Assembly (NCBI GenBank): GCA_964430875.1
Contig: CAYSHP010000005.1
Span: 1 to 64,000 of the forward strand
From: M55B127 sp035269185
Lineage (GTDB): Bacteria > Bacillota > Halanaerobiia > Halanaerobiales > M55B127
Direction: 5' to 3'
Length of the DNA stretch: 64,000 bases
Shown: positions 16,231 to 24,493 of the stretch, one piece after another
Layout of the letters: every line of letters starts with the position of its first letter
Numbering within the stretch: the stretch's first letter is position 1
Position numbers and translations under genes: made by a program
The notes under the pieces: model-generated
Databases searched by the model: none
What the model was told of the DNA's origin: nothing
What the model saw: the letters and a program-made list of their open reading frames with translations, nothing else

Positions 16231-18126
16231 TTATTCCTCTTTTATGACCGGATAATCAATTAAAGACATATAATCTTGTAAAGTTCCTTTAGATAAGAAA
16301 CAATCAATTATTTTTTTACCTAAAGGTAAAAGCTCATCTCGATCATAATTTTTTAAGTAATCTTCAAAAAATTCTCTTAAGATTTCTGCACCTTGATCAA
16401 AAGCCTTTTTACCTACTTCAGGCTGATTTTGTACCTTTAATAATTCTCTCTCAATCATCTGACCTTCTACCATGACATCTTTTAAAGCATAACCTAAAAG
16501 TGGTAATCTGGCCGGTTCAATCTGTTTTTCAGTAAACCAGGCTCCTCCTCGACGGGCTAAATATTCACGGGCAATCCATTCAGGCATAAAGCCAACATTC
16601 CAGGAGCCAATATATTGATTTGGGCATAAAATATACTTTACTTCGGGTGAATCTACTATTTGTTTCAATAGGATATTAGCCTGATCAATTTTACGCCCTG
16701 TTGCAAAAGGCCAGTAAGAACCTACCCCTTCTGAACTCATGCCTTCCGAATCATTGATACTTGGATTCCCATGTCCTCTAGGAGATACTAATCTCCAAAG
16801 CCAAGCTAAAGCGGGTGGTAAAACATGAAATAATCCTAAAATTCCATAGGTAGGATTTTCCTTAGTACAAGGGGGAGTTCGTACTCCAAACCCTCTCACA
16901 TCTATATTTACTTCTCCCTCAATTACACCCGGTACATCATCTCTAGGAATAACTACTCTCGGATTAGGACAAGATTTACCTGGTTCATCTTCTATATGTT
17001 CCCATATTAAAGCAGTACTATTTGGTGCAGCATCAATATTTAAAAATAATAATGGGCTTTCTGGATGACAGGTAATTGATTCCAGATGAGGATCTACCCC
17101 ATACTGTTCAATATGGTCTACTCTCACAAACCAAGCATTTTCTGCATCTTTTAAAGTTAATTTACCATTACCTGATTGCAGATAAGAAGGGGTTACTGCC
17201 ATATCATCAGCAATTGGTCTTAAACTACAACCCTGAGGTAATGTTATTTTATATTCATCACCAGTTACAATATTTTCACCAAGCTTAATTCTACCGCTTC
17301 TTTCCCGATGCATATCCTGCAACATCTCTGATTTGCCGGCACCACTGGCACCTTCATAAGCTATATTTAATTTATTATCATAAGGGGTAACGACTTGTAC
17401 AGCGGAACAATGTAAAGTAGGCCATTCATTTTTCTCCCCCAAATTAATTAACATACTATATACACCTTTTTTAGCACTAGGACCAGGATAAAGATTATAG
17501 CTAAAAAGTTCGTAGTTATTTTTTAAACGATTATGTACTACTACCTGATCTCCTTCAAAGTGAGTATATCTAAAGGGAGGAGCCACAAAGATATATCCTT
17601 TCGGTTTAATTTCTTTTTCTATATTATCTAATTTTTTTATCCCCTGTAGTAAAGAAAGTCCAAAAGCAAAAAAGCCTGCATTAGCAGGGGCAATAGCCAT
17701 TACCGGATAATTTAAATTCTCCGGACCAGCTTCAAATAAAAATGCGACAAGGGATTGATTTTTTAACCATGCAAAGGTTTCCTGCCTAATATTTTCAAAA
17801 TCTTCATCAAATCTTTCTTTGAATCTTTCTTTATCAGTAGGATAATCATCTGCTATCACCATACAATCAGGGTCCCTTCTTCTCATATAGGGTTCAGTGA
17901 AATTAGCAGCTATACCATTTCTTGCTTTACAAACCCTAGCATCAACCACTTCTTCTCCATTCTCTAGATGATAAGTTACATCTTTTTGACCATCCTGACT
18001 GTTCTTTAAAGATAATTTTCTTAACGTTTCAACTTCATCTACAATTTGAAAATCAGAACATTCTTCAATAATTTTTTGCATTGGTTGTGATAAATTAAAA
18101 TCATTTAAAATTTCTTTTGTCTTCAT
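16231..18126 (-). CDS. DUF4914-like P-loop protein
   Basis: A 631-residue cytoplasmic protein, probably of family DUF4914, with no known activity. It contains a P-loop of the PEP carboxykinase/HPr kinase type, EGASGAGKSEM (about residue 270), followed by IVTGDEYKI, which resembles the metal-binding Asp region of ATP-PEPCK. Other conserved-looking blocks are PRVVIPRDDVPG and DVRGFGVRTPP. An upstream in-frame codon exists, but the ATG at 18126 has GGGAG 7 nt before it. It is monocistronic. A nucleotide-dependent kinase or carboxykinase role is possible from the P-loop only. Confidence 0.65.
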   Translation of the reverse strand: MKTKEILNDFNLSQPMQKIIEECSDFQIVDEVETLRKLSLKNSQDGQKDVTYHLENGEEVVDARVCKARNGIAANFTEPYMRRRDPDCMVIADDYPTDKERFKERFDEDFENIRQETFAWLKNQSLVAFLFEAGPENLNYPVMAIAPANAGFFAFGLSLLQGIKKLDNIEKEIKPKGYIFVAPPFRYTHFEGDQVVVHNRLKNNYELFSYNLYPGPSAKKGVYSMLINLGEKNEWPTLHCSAVQVVTPYDNKLNIAYEGASGAGKSEMLQDMHRERSGRIKLGENIVTGDEYKITLPQGCSLRPIADDMAVTPSYLQSGNGKLTLKDAENAWFVRVDHIEQYGVDPHLESITCHPESPLLFLNIDAAPNSTALIWEHIEDEPGKSCPNPRVVIPRDDVPGVIEGEVNIDVRGFGVRTPPCTKENPTYGILGLFHVLPPALAWLWRLVSPRGHGNPSINDSEGMSSEGVGSYWPFATGRKIDQANILLKQIVDSPEVKYILCPNQYIGSWNVGFMPEWIAREYLARRGGAWFTEKQIEPARLPLLGYALKDVMVEGQMIERELLKVQNQPEVGKKAFDQGAEILREFFEDYLKNYDRDELLPLGKKIIDCFLSKGTLQDYMSLIDYPVIKEE

Positions 18127-18177
18127 AATATACTCCCTACTTTCTACTTTTTTGGTGTTATAGATTTTGTACATAAA

Positions 18178-18206
18178 ACCTGATGGGCTTACTCTCAGGA
18201 TGTAAG
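18178..18206 (-). promoter_or_regulatory. Possible pseudoknot in the leader of the DUF4914-like gene
   Basis: On the minus strand CTTAC (18206-18202) pairs with GTAAG (18192-18188), and CCTGA inside its loop (18199-18195 region) pairs with TCAGG (18183-18179). Two interlocked 5-bp stems are enough to note but can occur by chance. Confidence 0.25.
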
Positions 18207-18289
18207 TGCTATTTTAAAAATAATTCGATATTATTTTTTAATATGATATATTACTAATAAGTTAAGGTGAATCTAAAAACTGAATATAT

Positions 18290-18505
18290 GGAGTTGCAAT
18301 AGGAATTGAAGCGATAACCAAGCTCCTCTATTGCGTAAAATATTCAAGGTATCAGAATTCCTTAATCGTCAGTACCGTAGGGCATACGGGATTTTAAGCC
18401 TCTAGAGAAACTGTAAGACCTAATTTTTACTTGATACTTAATATCAAATAAGAATAGGCTCGTTTCTAGGAATGAAGAATCCTCGTGGGCTTGCCCCGAG
18501 GAAAG
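18290..18505 (+). mobile_element. IS200/IS605-type remnant with omega-RNA-like 3' end, no tnpB
   Basis: A non-coding stretch with the layout of a TnpB-element right end. GCAATAG/CTATTGC (18296-18302, 18328-18334) form a 7-bp stem. CCGTA/TACGG (18375-18379, 18385-18389) and TTGATA/TATCAA (18431-18436, 18442-18447) form further stems. AGAAAC near 18407 can pair with GTTTCT near 18472. The end is AATGAAGAAT followed by the terminal hairpin CCTCG-GGG/CCC-CGAGG (18481-18501). One short frame (18334-18401) reads VSEFLNRQYRRAYG and another STVGHTG before stopping, so only a C-terminal vestige of tnpB could remain. The family call rests on remembered features of such right ends and needs a covariance search. 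Confidence 0.5.
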
Positions 18506-18517
18506 TCAATAAAAAGA

Positions 18518-19459
18518 TTACCATCTTGCTCTATAACCTCTGGTGTCTATATGAATAAAGGGACTATGAGATACCGTTTTACGATAAGAACTCAAACCCC
18601 CTATAAACTCTTTGTACTCTCTTCTTTGAGAAGATTCTTCAACTGTCTCGTAAAGTATATCCGCATCTCTTAAGTTTACTTTGCCATCTCCATTTAAATC
18701 ATCCATCTGACCATCTTTAGGTCTAACATCAATATAGATATCAGCAGCATCTCCAAAAATATGTCTACTGTATTTCACATTACCTAATGAACTGTTATAA
18801 AAAGGGGTACGATAACCACTCATGATATGAAATGTATTAGCATTAAATCCTTTTTCATTAATTTTAAGTAATAAATATTCTAATTTGTTCAGTAATAACT
18901 CCTGTATGACTATATATTTTGGATAATTACTCGGTTGTTTACAAATAAATTGTCTTAATTGAAAATGAGGAGTTAAATAAGTATCTTTATTTTGTCTAGT
19001 TACTTTTATAAAACCCTTTGGCAAAGTATAATTTTCACTTTTACTTGCTGGTATTCTGGGATAATATCCAATTCGATAACCATTTAGATAGCCATTCTTT
19101 AAATTATTATAGGGTTCTAAAACAAAAACATTAATTTTTATTTTTTCATTAGTTTTTTCATCAGTAACCCAAATATTATAATTTCCAACTTTGTTAGGGG
19201 TTTTCATAACCCATTCATCTTTGTTTTTAATGATCATCTTTAAATTATTGTGACTGACCTTATAATTATCATTAAATTTAGGATTATATACATTCAAGGT
19301 AATATTCTCACCCGGTAATACAAAAATACTATAAATTTCATGAGAAATTAAAGTATTATTATAAACTAATCTAAAGCTAGAATTTCCTTCATTAAAAGCT
19401 GCTGCTGGTATTGATAGATAAATTAATATAAATAAAGCTATTAATATTTTTTTAGTCAT
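18518..19459 (-). CDS. M15/DUF882-type zinc peptidase with an EF-hand insert
   Basis: A 313-residue secreted protein (signal peptide 1-21). The C-terminal part is a YcbK/MepK-like metallopeptidase: zinc ligands H233 and D240 in SRHIFGDAAD and H303 in FIHIDTRG, with SGYRTPFYN before them. Between the ligands, residues 254-265 form a perfect 12-residue calcium loop, DLNGDGKVNLRD, as in dockerins and EF-hands. The N-terminal half looks like an immunoglobulin-like all-beta domain. It lies 2 nt after the L,D-transpeptidase, the same pairing as ycbB-ycbK in E. coli, so a role in cutting peptidoglycan crosslinks is likely. Confidence 0.8.
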   Translation of the reverse strand: MTKKILIALFILIYLSIPAAAFNEGNSSFRLVYNNTLISHEIYSIFVLPGENITLNVYNPKFNDNYKVSHNNLKMIIKNKDEWVMKTPNKVGNYNIWVTDEKTNEKIKINVFVLEPYNNLKNGYLNGYRIGYYPRIPASKSENYTLPKGFIKVTRQNKDTYLTPHFQLRQFICKQPSNYPKYIVIQELLLNKLEYLLLKINEKGFNANTFHIMSGYRTPFYNSSLGNVKYSRHIFGDAADIYIDVRPKDGQMDDLNGDGKVNLRDADILYETVEESSQRREYKEFIGGLSSYRKTVSHSPFIHIDTRGYRARW

Positions 19460-19461
19460 TA

Positions 19462-21099
19462 TTAACCTCTTTCTATATTATAGTAAGCATCAATTAATCT
19501 TTGATCGCGGTTATAGATGTCATTTCTAAAATGTATTTTATAATTGTTATTGACCCAAGCAGTCATGTAAACTATATGAATAGGTATTTTGTTTTTTAAG
19601 TATATAATTTGTTCATTATTTTTTGCTAATTTTTGCTTAATTTTTTTTTCATCCCATTGTTCATCTTTTTTAAGTATATATTCTGCAAGTTTAAATGGTT
19701 CTTGTACTCTTATGCAACCAGAACTAAAGTTTCTTTGTTCTGCTGAAAATAATTCTTTACTGGGAGTGTCATGTAAATATACACTATATTTATTTGGAAA
19801 CATGAACTTGATCTGTCCAAGTGCATTATTAGGGCCAGGTTGTTGTCTTAAAAAGTAATTAAAATTATCTTCATTTAAATTATCCCAATTTATTTTTGTA
19901 TAATCAACTTCAACTAATTCTCCATTAGATACTTTTAATACTTTATAATTATTTTCAGGAAGATAGTTTATATCTTTTTTTATTAATGGTAATTTATCTA
20001 AAGCTGCAATTTTTTTGGGAACTGTCCAAGAAGGATTTAATACAATGTAACTTATTTTTTCGCTAAAAACAGGTGTACTTCTCTGTCTTTGACCTACAAT
20101 TACTTTTAAATTAAATAATTCTTCTTTATTTTCAATTACCCTTAACTTATAATCGGCTATATTAACCAAGATATATGGATTACCTAAAGACTGAGGCAGC
20201 CAACGTAATCTTTCCATATTTATAATTATTTTTTTAATTTTTTCTTTAACACTAATATTTAAAGCGCTTTTTGTTTTGGGGCCAACCACCCCATCTGGAT
20301 TTAAACCATTTCTTTTTTGAAAATTTATAACGGCTTTTTCTAATAGTTGACCAAATTCTTCATCCATAATCCCCTGAAAATCTTGGGTCTGTTTAAGCCT
20401 CTTTTTTAAATTAAGTACATCTTCCCCATTCATCCCTTTATCGATTACTCTAGAGCCTGTAAATGTTATAAAACCCCCGTTTTTTTTAATGGTTTTATAT
20501 TCTTTTAATTTATTTCTAAGTTTTATATAATTTTCTGATTGGGGCAATAATGAATACAAAGACTCAATAACATTGTTGTTTTGAACAGTATTATTTATAA
20601 AATTATAAAGTTCTGTATCATTTTGAGTAATTTCCCAATCTCTTTTTAAAGTTTCCGGATTTAAAATTCCCTCTTTAAAATGAGATCTAAGCAATAAAAA
20701 AGAGTTTGTCATAAGAATATCAATTAAAGCTAATTCTTGTCTATTTAATGTCGTTTTATGGAAATACTCTGATAAAAAGTCATAGCGATAATCTTTTGGA
20801 TTTAAACCTTCATTTTCTATATTCTTTATTACCTCCATTAATTGATAGGCTGAATCTTTAAACCAAACCTCTCCAAACCAAAAAGGGTTATAATTGTTTA
20901 TTTCATATAAGCTGTTCAGCTTATTCAAAAAATATGGAGGGCTAAACTTTAAATTATTTATTTCATATTCTTTAAATGTTGAAAGTTGTTCTTTAATTTG
21001 ATAATTAAGATTAGTCTGAGCAGATAAATGTACTGGCGACATTATTAAAAAAGAGAAAAACAATATTAAAATTATAAAATACAAATAAATTTTTTTCAT
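19462..21099 (-). CDS. YcbB/LdtD-type L,D-transpeptidase
   Basis: A 545-residue exported enzyme that makes 3-3 crosslinks in peptidoglycan. Order: signal peptide 1-27, a YcbB-type scaffold domain (about 35-200), a peptidoglycan-binding domain (about 215-280, FQKRNGLNPDGVVGPKT), then the YkuD catalytic domain (about 308-500) with H443 (YLHDTPSKELF) and nucleophile C462 (RNFSSGCIRV). The long YcbB-type architecture is characteristic of diderm bacteria. First gene of a two-gene operon with the M15 peptidase. Confidence 0.9.
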   Translation of the reverse strand: MKKIYLYFIILILFFSFLIMSPVHLSAQTNLNYQIKEQLSTFKEYEINNLKFSPPYFLNKLNSLYEINNYNPFWFGEVWFKDSAYQLMEVIKNIENEGLNPKDYRYDFLSEYFHKTTLNRQELALIDILMTNSFLLLRSHFKEGILNPETLKRDWEITQNDTELYNFINNTVQNNNVIESLYSLLPQSENYIKLRNKLKEYKTIKKNGGFITFTGSRVIDKGMNGEDVLNLKKRLKQTQDFQGIMDEEFGQLLEKAVINFQKRNGLNPDGVVGPKTKSALNISVKEKIKKIIINMERLRWLPQSLGNPYILVNIADYKLRVIENKEELFNLKVIVGQRQRSTPVFSEKISYIVLNPSWTVPKKIAALDKLPLIKKDINYLPENNYKVLKVSNGELVEVDYTKINWDNLNEDNFNYFLRQQPGPNNALGQIKFMFPNKYSVYLHDTPSKELFSAEQRNFSSGCIRVQEPFKLAEYILKKDEQWDEKKIKQKLAKNNEQIIYLKNKIPIHIVYMTAWVNNNYKIHFRNDIYNRDQRLIDAYYNIERG

Positions 21100-21283
21100 A
21101 TAATATCCCTTCTTGTAAAGATAATATTATAGTATGCCAAATTATCACAGTAATACCAGATTTAAGATATATTTATTTGTATTCATTATATATATACAAT
21201 AGTAAATAATTTTTATCACTAAGTCAAATGTATTTTATTCCAATTAAATCAATCTATGGATTTTCTTAAATATTTTTGCATCT

Positions 21284-22351
21284 TTATATACCTAAAAACC
21301 ATAAAACAAATAATAATAACATTAAAATGTTTAAAAATAACATTCTTTTCCTGTTAATTTCGGAATTTATCAAATTATATAACTCATTTACTTTTTTAAT
21401 TCTATTTTCAACTAAATTTTTCCACCGATTTATTTGGAAAGCACTATTTGCTAGATAATATAGACGGGCTAAATACCACTGCCCTTGAAATTTTTCAAAA
21501 TTATCCATTACATCAATAACTCTTTCTAATTCAACCCGTAAATCAGCAATTTCTTTAACCTTTTTACTCATACCTGATTTTATAAATGGTATAAACCTTA
21601 ATATACTTTTATTATTACTTAACAAATATTCAGAAAGATAATCATCAATAAAACTATCATAGGTCTGAAGCTTATTAAATTGTATATTAGCTAACTCGAT
21701 TATGAAAAGTTTCTCTGTATAATTTTCTTTATTATCTAGAATAAAAGCATTATTCCAATGAACAACTATATAATCATTTTTTAAAAAACTATTGCTGTAA
21801 CGCATCACAGCTTCTTTTTGCTGCTGGCTGAAATTTATATCTTGATACTCATCAGATAATAAACTTACAATAATTTTTTCGTTATTTTCTAATAATTCTT
21901 TTTTGTCTATATTACCCTTATTATCAATACAATATACAGAATAAAGATGATTAAATTTACTTAAGATATTATCATTTAAACCTTCAAATTTATCTGATAT
22001 CTTTTGGTAAATTTCGTCAAAATCTTGTTCTATTTGGGGACGAGGGTCATATTTTTTTATCTCTTCATGAAATTCTTCTAATGAGTTTACTTCATATTTA
22101 ACTTCATACATCATTGACATAGCGCCATAATCATATACTTTAGCTGTAACCTCTTTCTCTTTTTCTTTACAATCATAAGTAAATTCAATCGGTTCAGGGT
22201 AAGAAACAAAAGATGGGTTTTCAAGATTATCATCAAAATCATAGGTTCCCATATATTTAATTCCAGATTCTTTTAAATTTTTCATTATCTCTTTTTTTCT
22301 TAAAGTAGTACCAAGATTATAATATTTATATACCTTCATATATATATCCAT
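21284..22351 (-). CDS. C-terminally membrane-anchored protein, DUF155/RMD1-like (uncertain)
   Basis: A 355-residue protein. The first 270 residues are soluble and acidic, with a helical segment ahead of the C-terminal tail anchor (about 332-353, MLFLNILMLLLFVLWFLGI). The pattern HWNNAFILDN, then EKLFIIELANIQFNKLQTYD, then a helical run ending in NRKR and the anchor recalls the RMD1/DUF155 family, but I am not sure. The ATG at 22351 has GGAGGA 8 nt before it. No functional partner is obvious. Confidence 0.6.
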   Translation of the reverse strand: MDIYMKVYKYYNLGTTLRKKEIMKNLKESGIKYMGTYDFDDNLENPSFVSYPEPIEFTYDCKEKEKEVTAKVYDYGAMSMMYEVKYEVNSLEEFHEEIKKYDPRPQIEQDFDEIYQKISDKFEGLNDNILSKFNHLYSVYCIDNKGNIDKKELLENNEKIIVSLLSDEYQDINFSQQQKEAVMRYSNSFLKNDYIVVHWNNAFILDNKENYTEKLFIIELANIQFNKLQTYDSFIDDYLSEYLLSNNKSILRFIPFIKSGMSKKVKEIADLRVELERVIDVMDNFEKFQGQWYLARLYYLANSAFQINRWKNLVENRIKKVNELYNLINSEINRKRMLFLNILMLLLFVLWFLGI

Positions 22352-22424
22352 AACATACTTCCTCCAAAATATTATTAATTTATTATAAGATTAAAACAAA
22401 AAATATGATAATGCAAACTTCACC

Positions 22425-23057
22425 TTAAGTTTTTTTCATCAATATGCTTTTTTCACAATCTGTCTTTATTATTTGCAAAGGATAATTATTTTCAATATAT
22501 TTAAAAGTGTTTAAATTATAGAATGTAATATGAGTACTATCCCGACGGTACCACCAGTCTTTAAAATGATCTATTTGGTTGTGAAAAGAAGTCATCACAG
22601 CTAGATAGGCGTTAGGCTTCATTAACTTAATTAGCTTTGTAATCTCTTCCTTGGGATCTTGGAAATGTTCAAATACTTCTGTCGAAGTAATTAAATCATA
22701 TTGTTGATCTTGAAACTTAAGATCCGGATAGAAAAAAGGGTCATACTTAGTAACATTTAAACCCTTGTTTTCTAATATATCAGCTAAAACCGGGCCGGGG
22801 CCACATCCATATTCTAAAACTTCATTTATTTCATCAAGGTGTTCAATAAATAACTTTTTTATAAACTCTTTAAACATATTAATATAACCTTCGTTTTCAT
22901 GTGTGTTTTCATGAGTTTTGTAAATCTCAAATTCTTGTTTTTCAGAAGGTTCAGCCCCTTTTTCAATAAAAATCAATTCACAATTAGTACAAAAATAATA
23001 ATTTTCTTCAATACTAATCTTTTTAATTCGCTTACTTCCACATAATTTGCATTTCAC
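22425..23057 (-). CDS. Class I SAM-dependent methyltransferase with zinc ribbon
   Basis: A 210-residue protein. The N-terminus has two CxxC pairs (CKLCGSK, CTNCELIF) forming a small zinc ribbon. The methyltransferase domain begins with motif I VLEYGCGPGPV and includes YDLITSTEVFEHFQDP. This architecture occurs in methyltransferases acting on sugars or lipids in cell-surface synthesis, but the substrate is unknown. Confidence 0.8.
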   Translation of the reverse strand: MKCKLCGSKRIKKISIEENYYFCTNCELIFIEKGAEPSEKQEFEIYKTHENTHENEGYINMFKEFIKKLFIEHLDEINEVLEYGCGPGPVLADILENKGLNVTKYDPFFYPDLKFQDQQYDLITSTEVFEHFQDPKEEITKLIKLMKPNAYLAVMTSFHNQIDHFKDWWYRRDSTHITFYNLNTFKYIENNYPLQIIKTDCEKSILMKKT

Positions 23058-23084
23058 AATTTACACCTCTGATCTCTAAAATAT

Positions 23085-23570
23085 TTAAATCGCAAGAATT
23101 AAAAACCATATGATTACAATAGTTAAAAGAAAAAATTTTACTACTCCACTCCCAACAAAAGCAAAAACAGTTGAAAAAGCTATTTTTAAGGGCTCATTAT
23201 AATTTTTTTGTTGACTTCTATAATATTCTGCTAAAAATATCGCTGCAAAGGGCCCAATAATAATACCTAGTGGTCCAAATATTACCAAACCAATTGCCAA
23301 ACCTATTAAGGCTGCTATTACAGATACATTACTTCCCCCAGATTTTTTAACAGCAATTGCATTTGCTAAAAAGTCTGATAAGACGGTAATAATAGTTACA
23401 ATCACTAAAACTATCCAGAAAATAGTTGGTAAATTAAAGGGAAATGGTCCATACTGATAGATTATTACAGCCACCCAAACTGGAATAATATCAGGAATCA
23501 TCGGTATAAAAACACCGATTAAACCCATTATAAATAGTATTATAATTAAGATCCAATATATACTAAGCAA
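23085..23570 (-). CDS. DUF456 family membrane protein
   Basis: A 161-residue protein with five or six membrane segments and the Gly/Pro-rich DUF456 pattern (GLIGVFIPMIPDIIPVW, then GLAIGLVIFGPLGIIIGPFAA). Function unknown. It lies between an ABC-operon terminator upstream and the methyltransferase gene downstream. Confidence 0.8.
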   Translation of the reverse strand: MLSIYWILIIILFIMGLIGVFIPMIPDIIPVWVAVIIYQYGPFPFNLPTIFWIVLVIVTIITVLSDFLANAIAVKKSGGSNVSVIAALIGLAIGLVIFGPLGIIIGPFAAIFLAEYYRSQQKNYNEPLKIAFSTVFAFVGSGVVKFFLLTIVIIWFLILAI

Positions 23571-23619
23571 AGTTATTCTCCTTTCACTTTCTTATATTAT
23601 TATTTTATCATTAATTCAT

Positions 23620-23656
23620 AAAATAGAAAAATTCCCCATAATGGTATGAGGAATTT
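23620..23656 (-). terminator. Terminator of the FtsX-type ABC operon
   Basis: On the minus strand an 11-bp stem (23656-23646 with 23639-23629, one G-U pair) and 6-nt loop are followed by a T-rich stretch. Confidence 0.8.
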
Positions 23657-23713
23657 ATTTATTATATTATAACATAATGGTTTAACATATTTCTATACTA
23701 ACTTTTTTAAAAA

Positions 23714-24478
23714 TTAAAATCCTTTTTCTAAAAGCCACTCTGATAGTTCTGCTTCTCTCCTCTTTATATCATTTTTGGTTCTATCAAATTTACCTAATAT
23801 ATATTCTCCTTCAATATTTCCATCTAACATAAATAAAACTCGTTCCGATTGAGATGCAACCTTCACATCATGTGTAACCATCATAACTGTTGTACCCTCT
23901 TCATTTATAGAATGGAATATATCCATTATATTGGATGCTGCTTTTGAATTAAGAGCACCAGTTGGTTCATCACCAAATAGAACCAATGGATCATTAATTA
24001 AAGCCCGACAAATAGCAGCTCTTTGAAGTTGTCCCCCCGAAGCCTGGGTTATATCATTATCTGCTAAATCTTCAATACCTGTCTTTTCCATTAAAGCTAT
24101 AGCTTTCTTATTTATTTCATCTTTTTCAAATTCATCGGCCATATAAGCTGACAAAATAATGTTATCTATAATACCTAAATTTTTCAATAAATTAATCTGT
24201 TGGAAAACAAATCCCATTTTCTTTAAACGTAACTTTGATAAGTCTTTTTCTGATAGTTCGTTTATTTTAGAACCGGCAAATATAACTTCTCCTTCTGTCA
24301 TTTTATCCATACCGCTTACATTATAAAGTAAAGTACTTTTACCAGAGCCCGAAGGACCCATCACAGAAACAAATTCACCTTCTTTTATAGATAAATCTAT
24401 ACCTTTTAAAACTGGTTTTGTACGCTCATTTACTAAATATGATTTAGATAAATTTCTTGTTTCTAAGATATTTTTCAT
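23714..24478 (-). CDS. MacB/LolD-type ABC ATPase
   Basis: A 254-residue ATPase of the FtsE/LolD/MacB class. Walker A GPSGSGKST, Q-loop region FVFQQINLL, signature ASGGQLQRAAICRAL and Walker B LVLFGDEPTGALN are present. The ATG at 24478 gives better spacing to AAAGGAG than the codon at 24487. It sits 15 nt after its FtsX-type permease. The class usually exports peptides or lipoproteins, or confers resistance to antimicrobial peptides. Confidence 0.88.
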   Translation of the reverse strand: MKNILETRNLSKSYLVNERTKPVLKGIDLSIKEGEFVSVMGPSGSGKSTLLYNVSGMDKMTEGEVIFAGSKINELSEKDLSKLRLKKMGFVFQQINLLKNLGIIDNIILSAYMADEFEKDEINKKAIALMEKTGIEDLADNDITQASGGQLQRAAICRALINDPLVLFGDEPTGALNSKAASNIMDIFHSINEEGTTVMMVTHDVKVASQSERVLFMLDGNIEGEYILGKFDRTKNDIKRREAELSEWLLEKGF

Positions 24479-24493
24479 AATTATCATACTCCT

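Noticed and set aside
18290..18505. Group II intron or standard riboswitch
   Set aside because: No intron 5' GTGYG or domain V-like hairpin, and it does not precede a gene on the plus strand; the right-end layout of IS200/IS605 fits better.
18485..18673. Plus-strand frame starting in the omega-RNA-like hairpin
   Set aside because: It begins in the terminal hairpin and runs antisense through the M15 peptidase active-site codons, with no family pattern.
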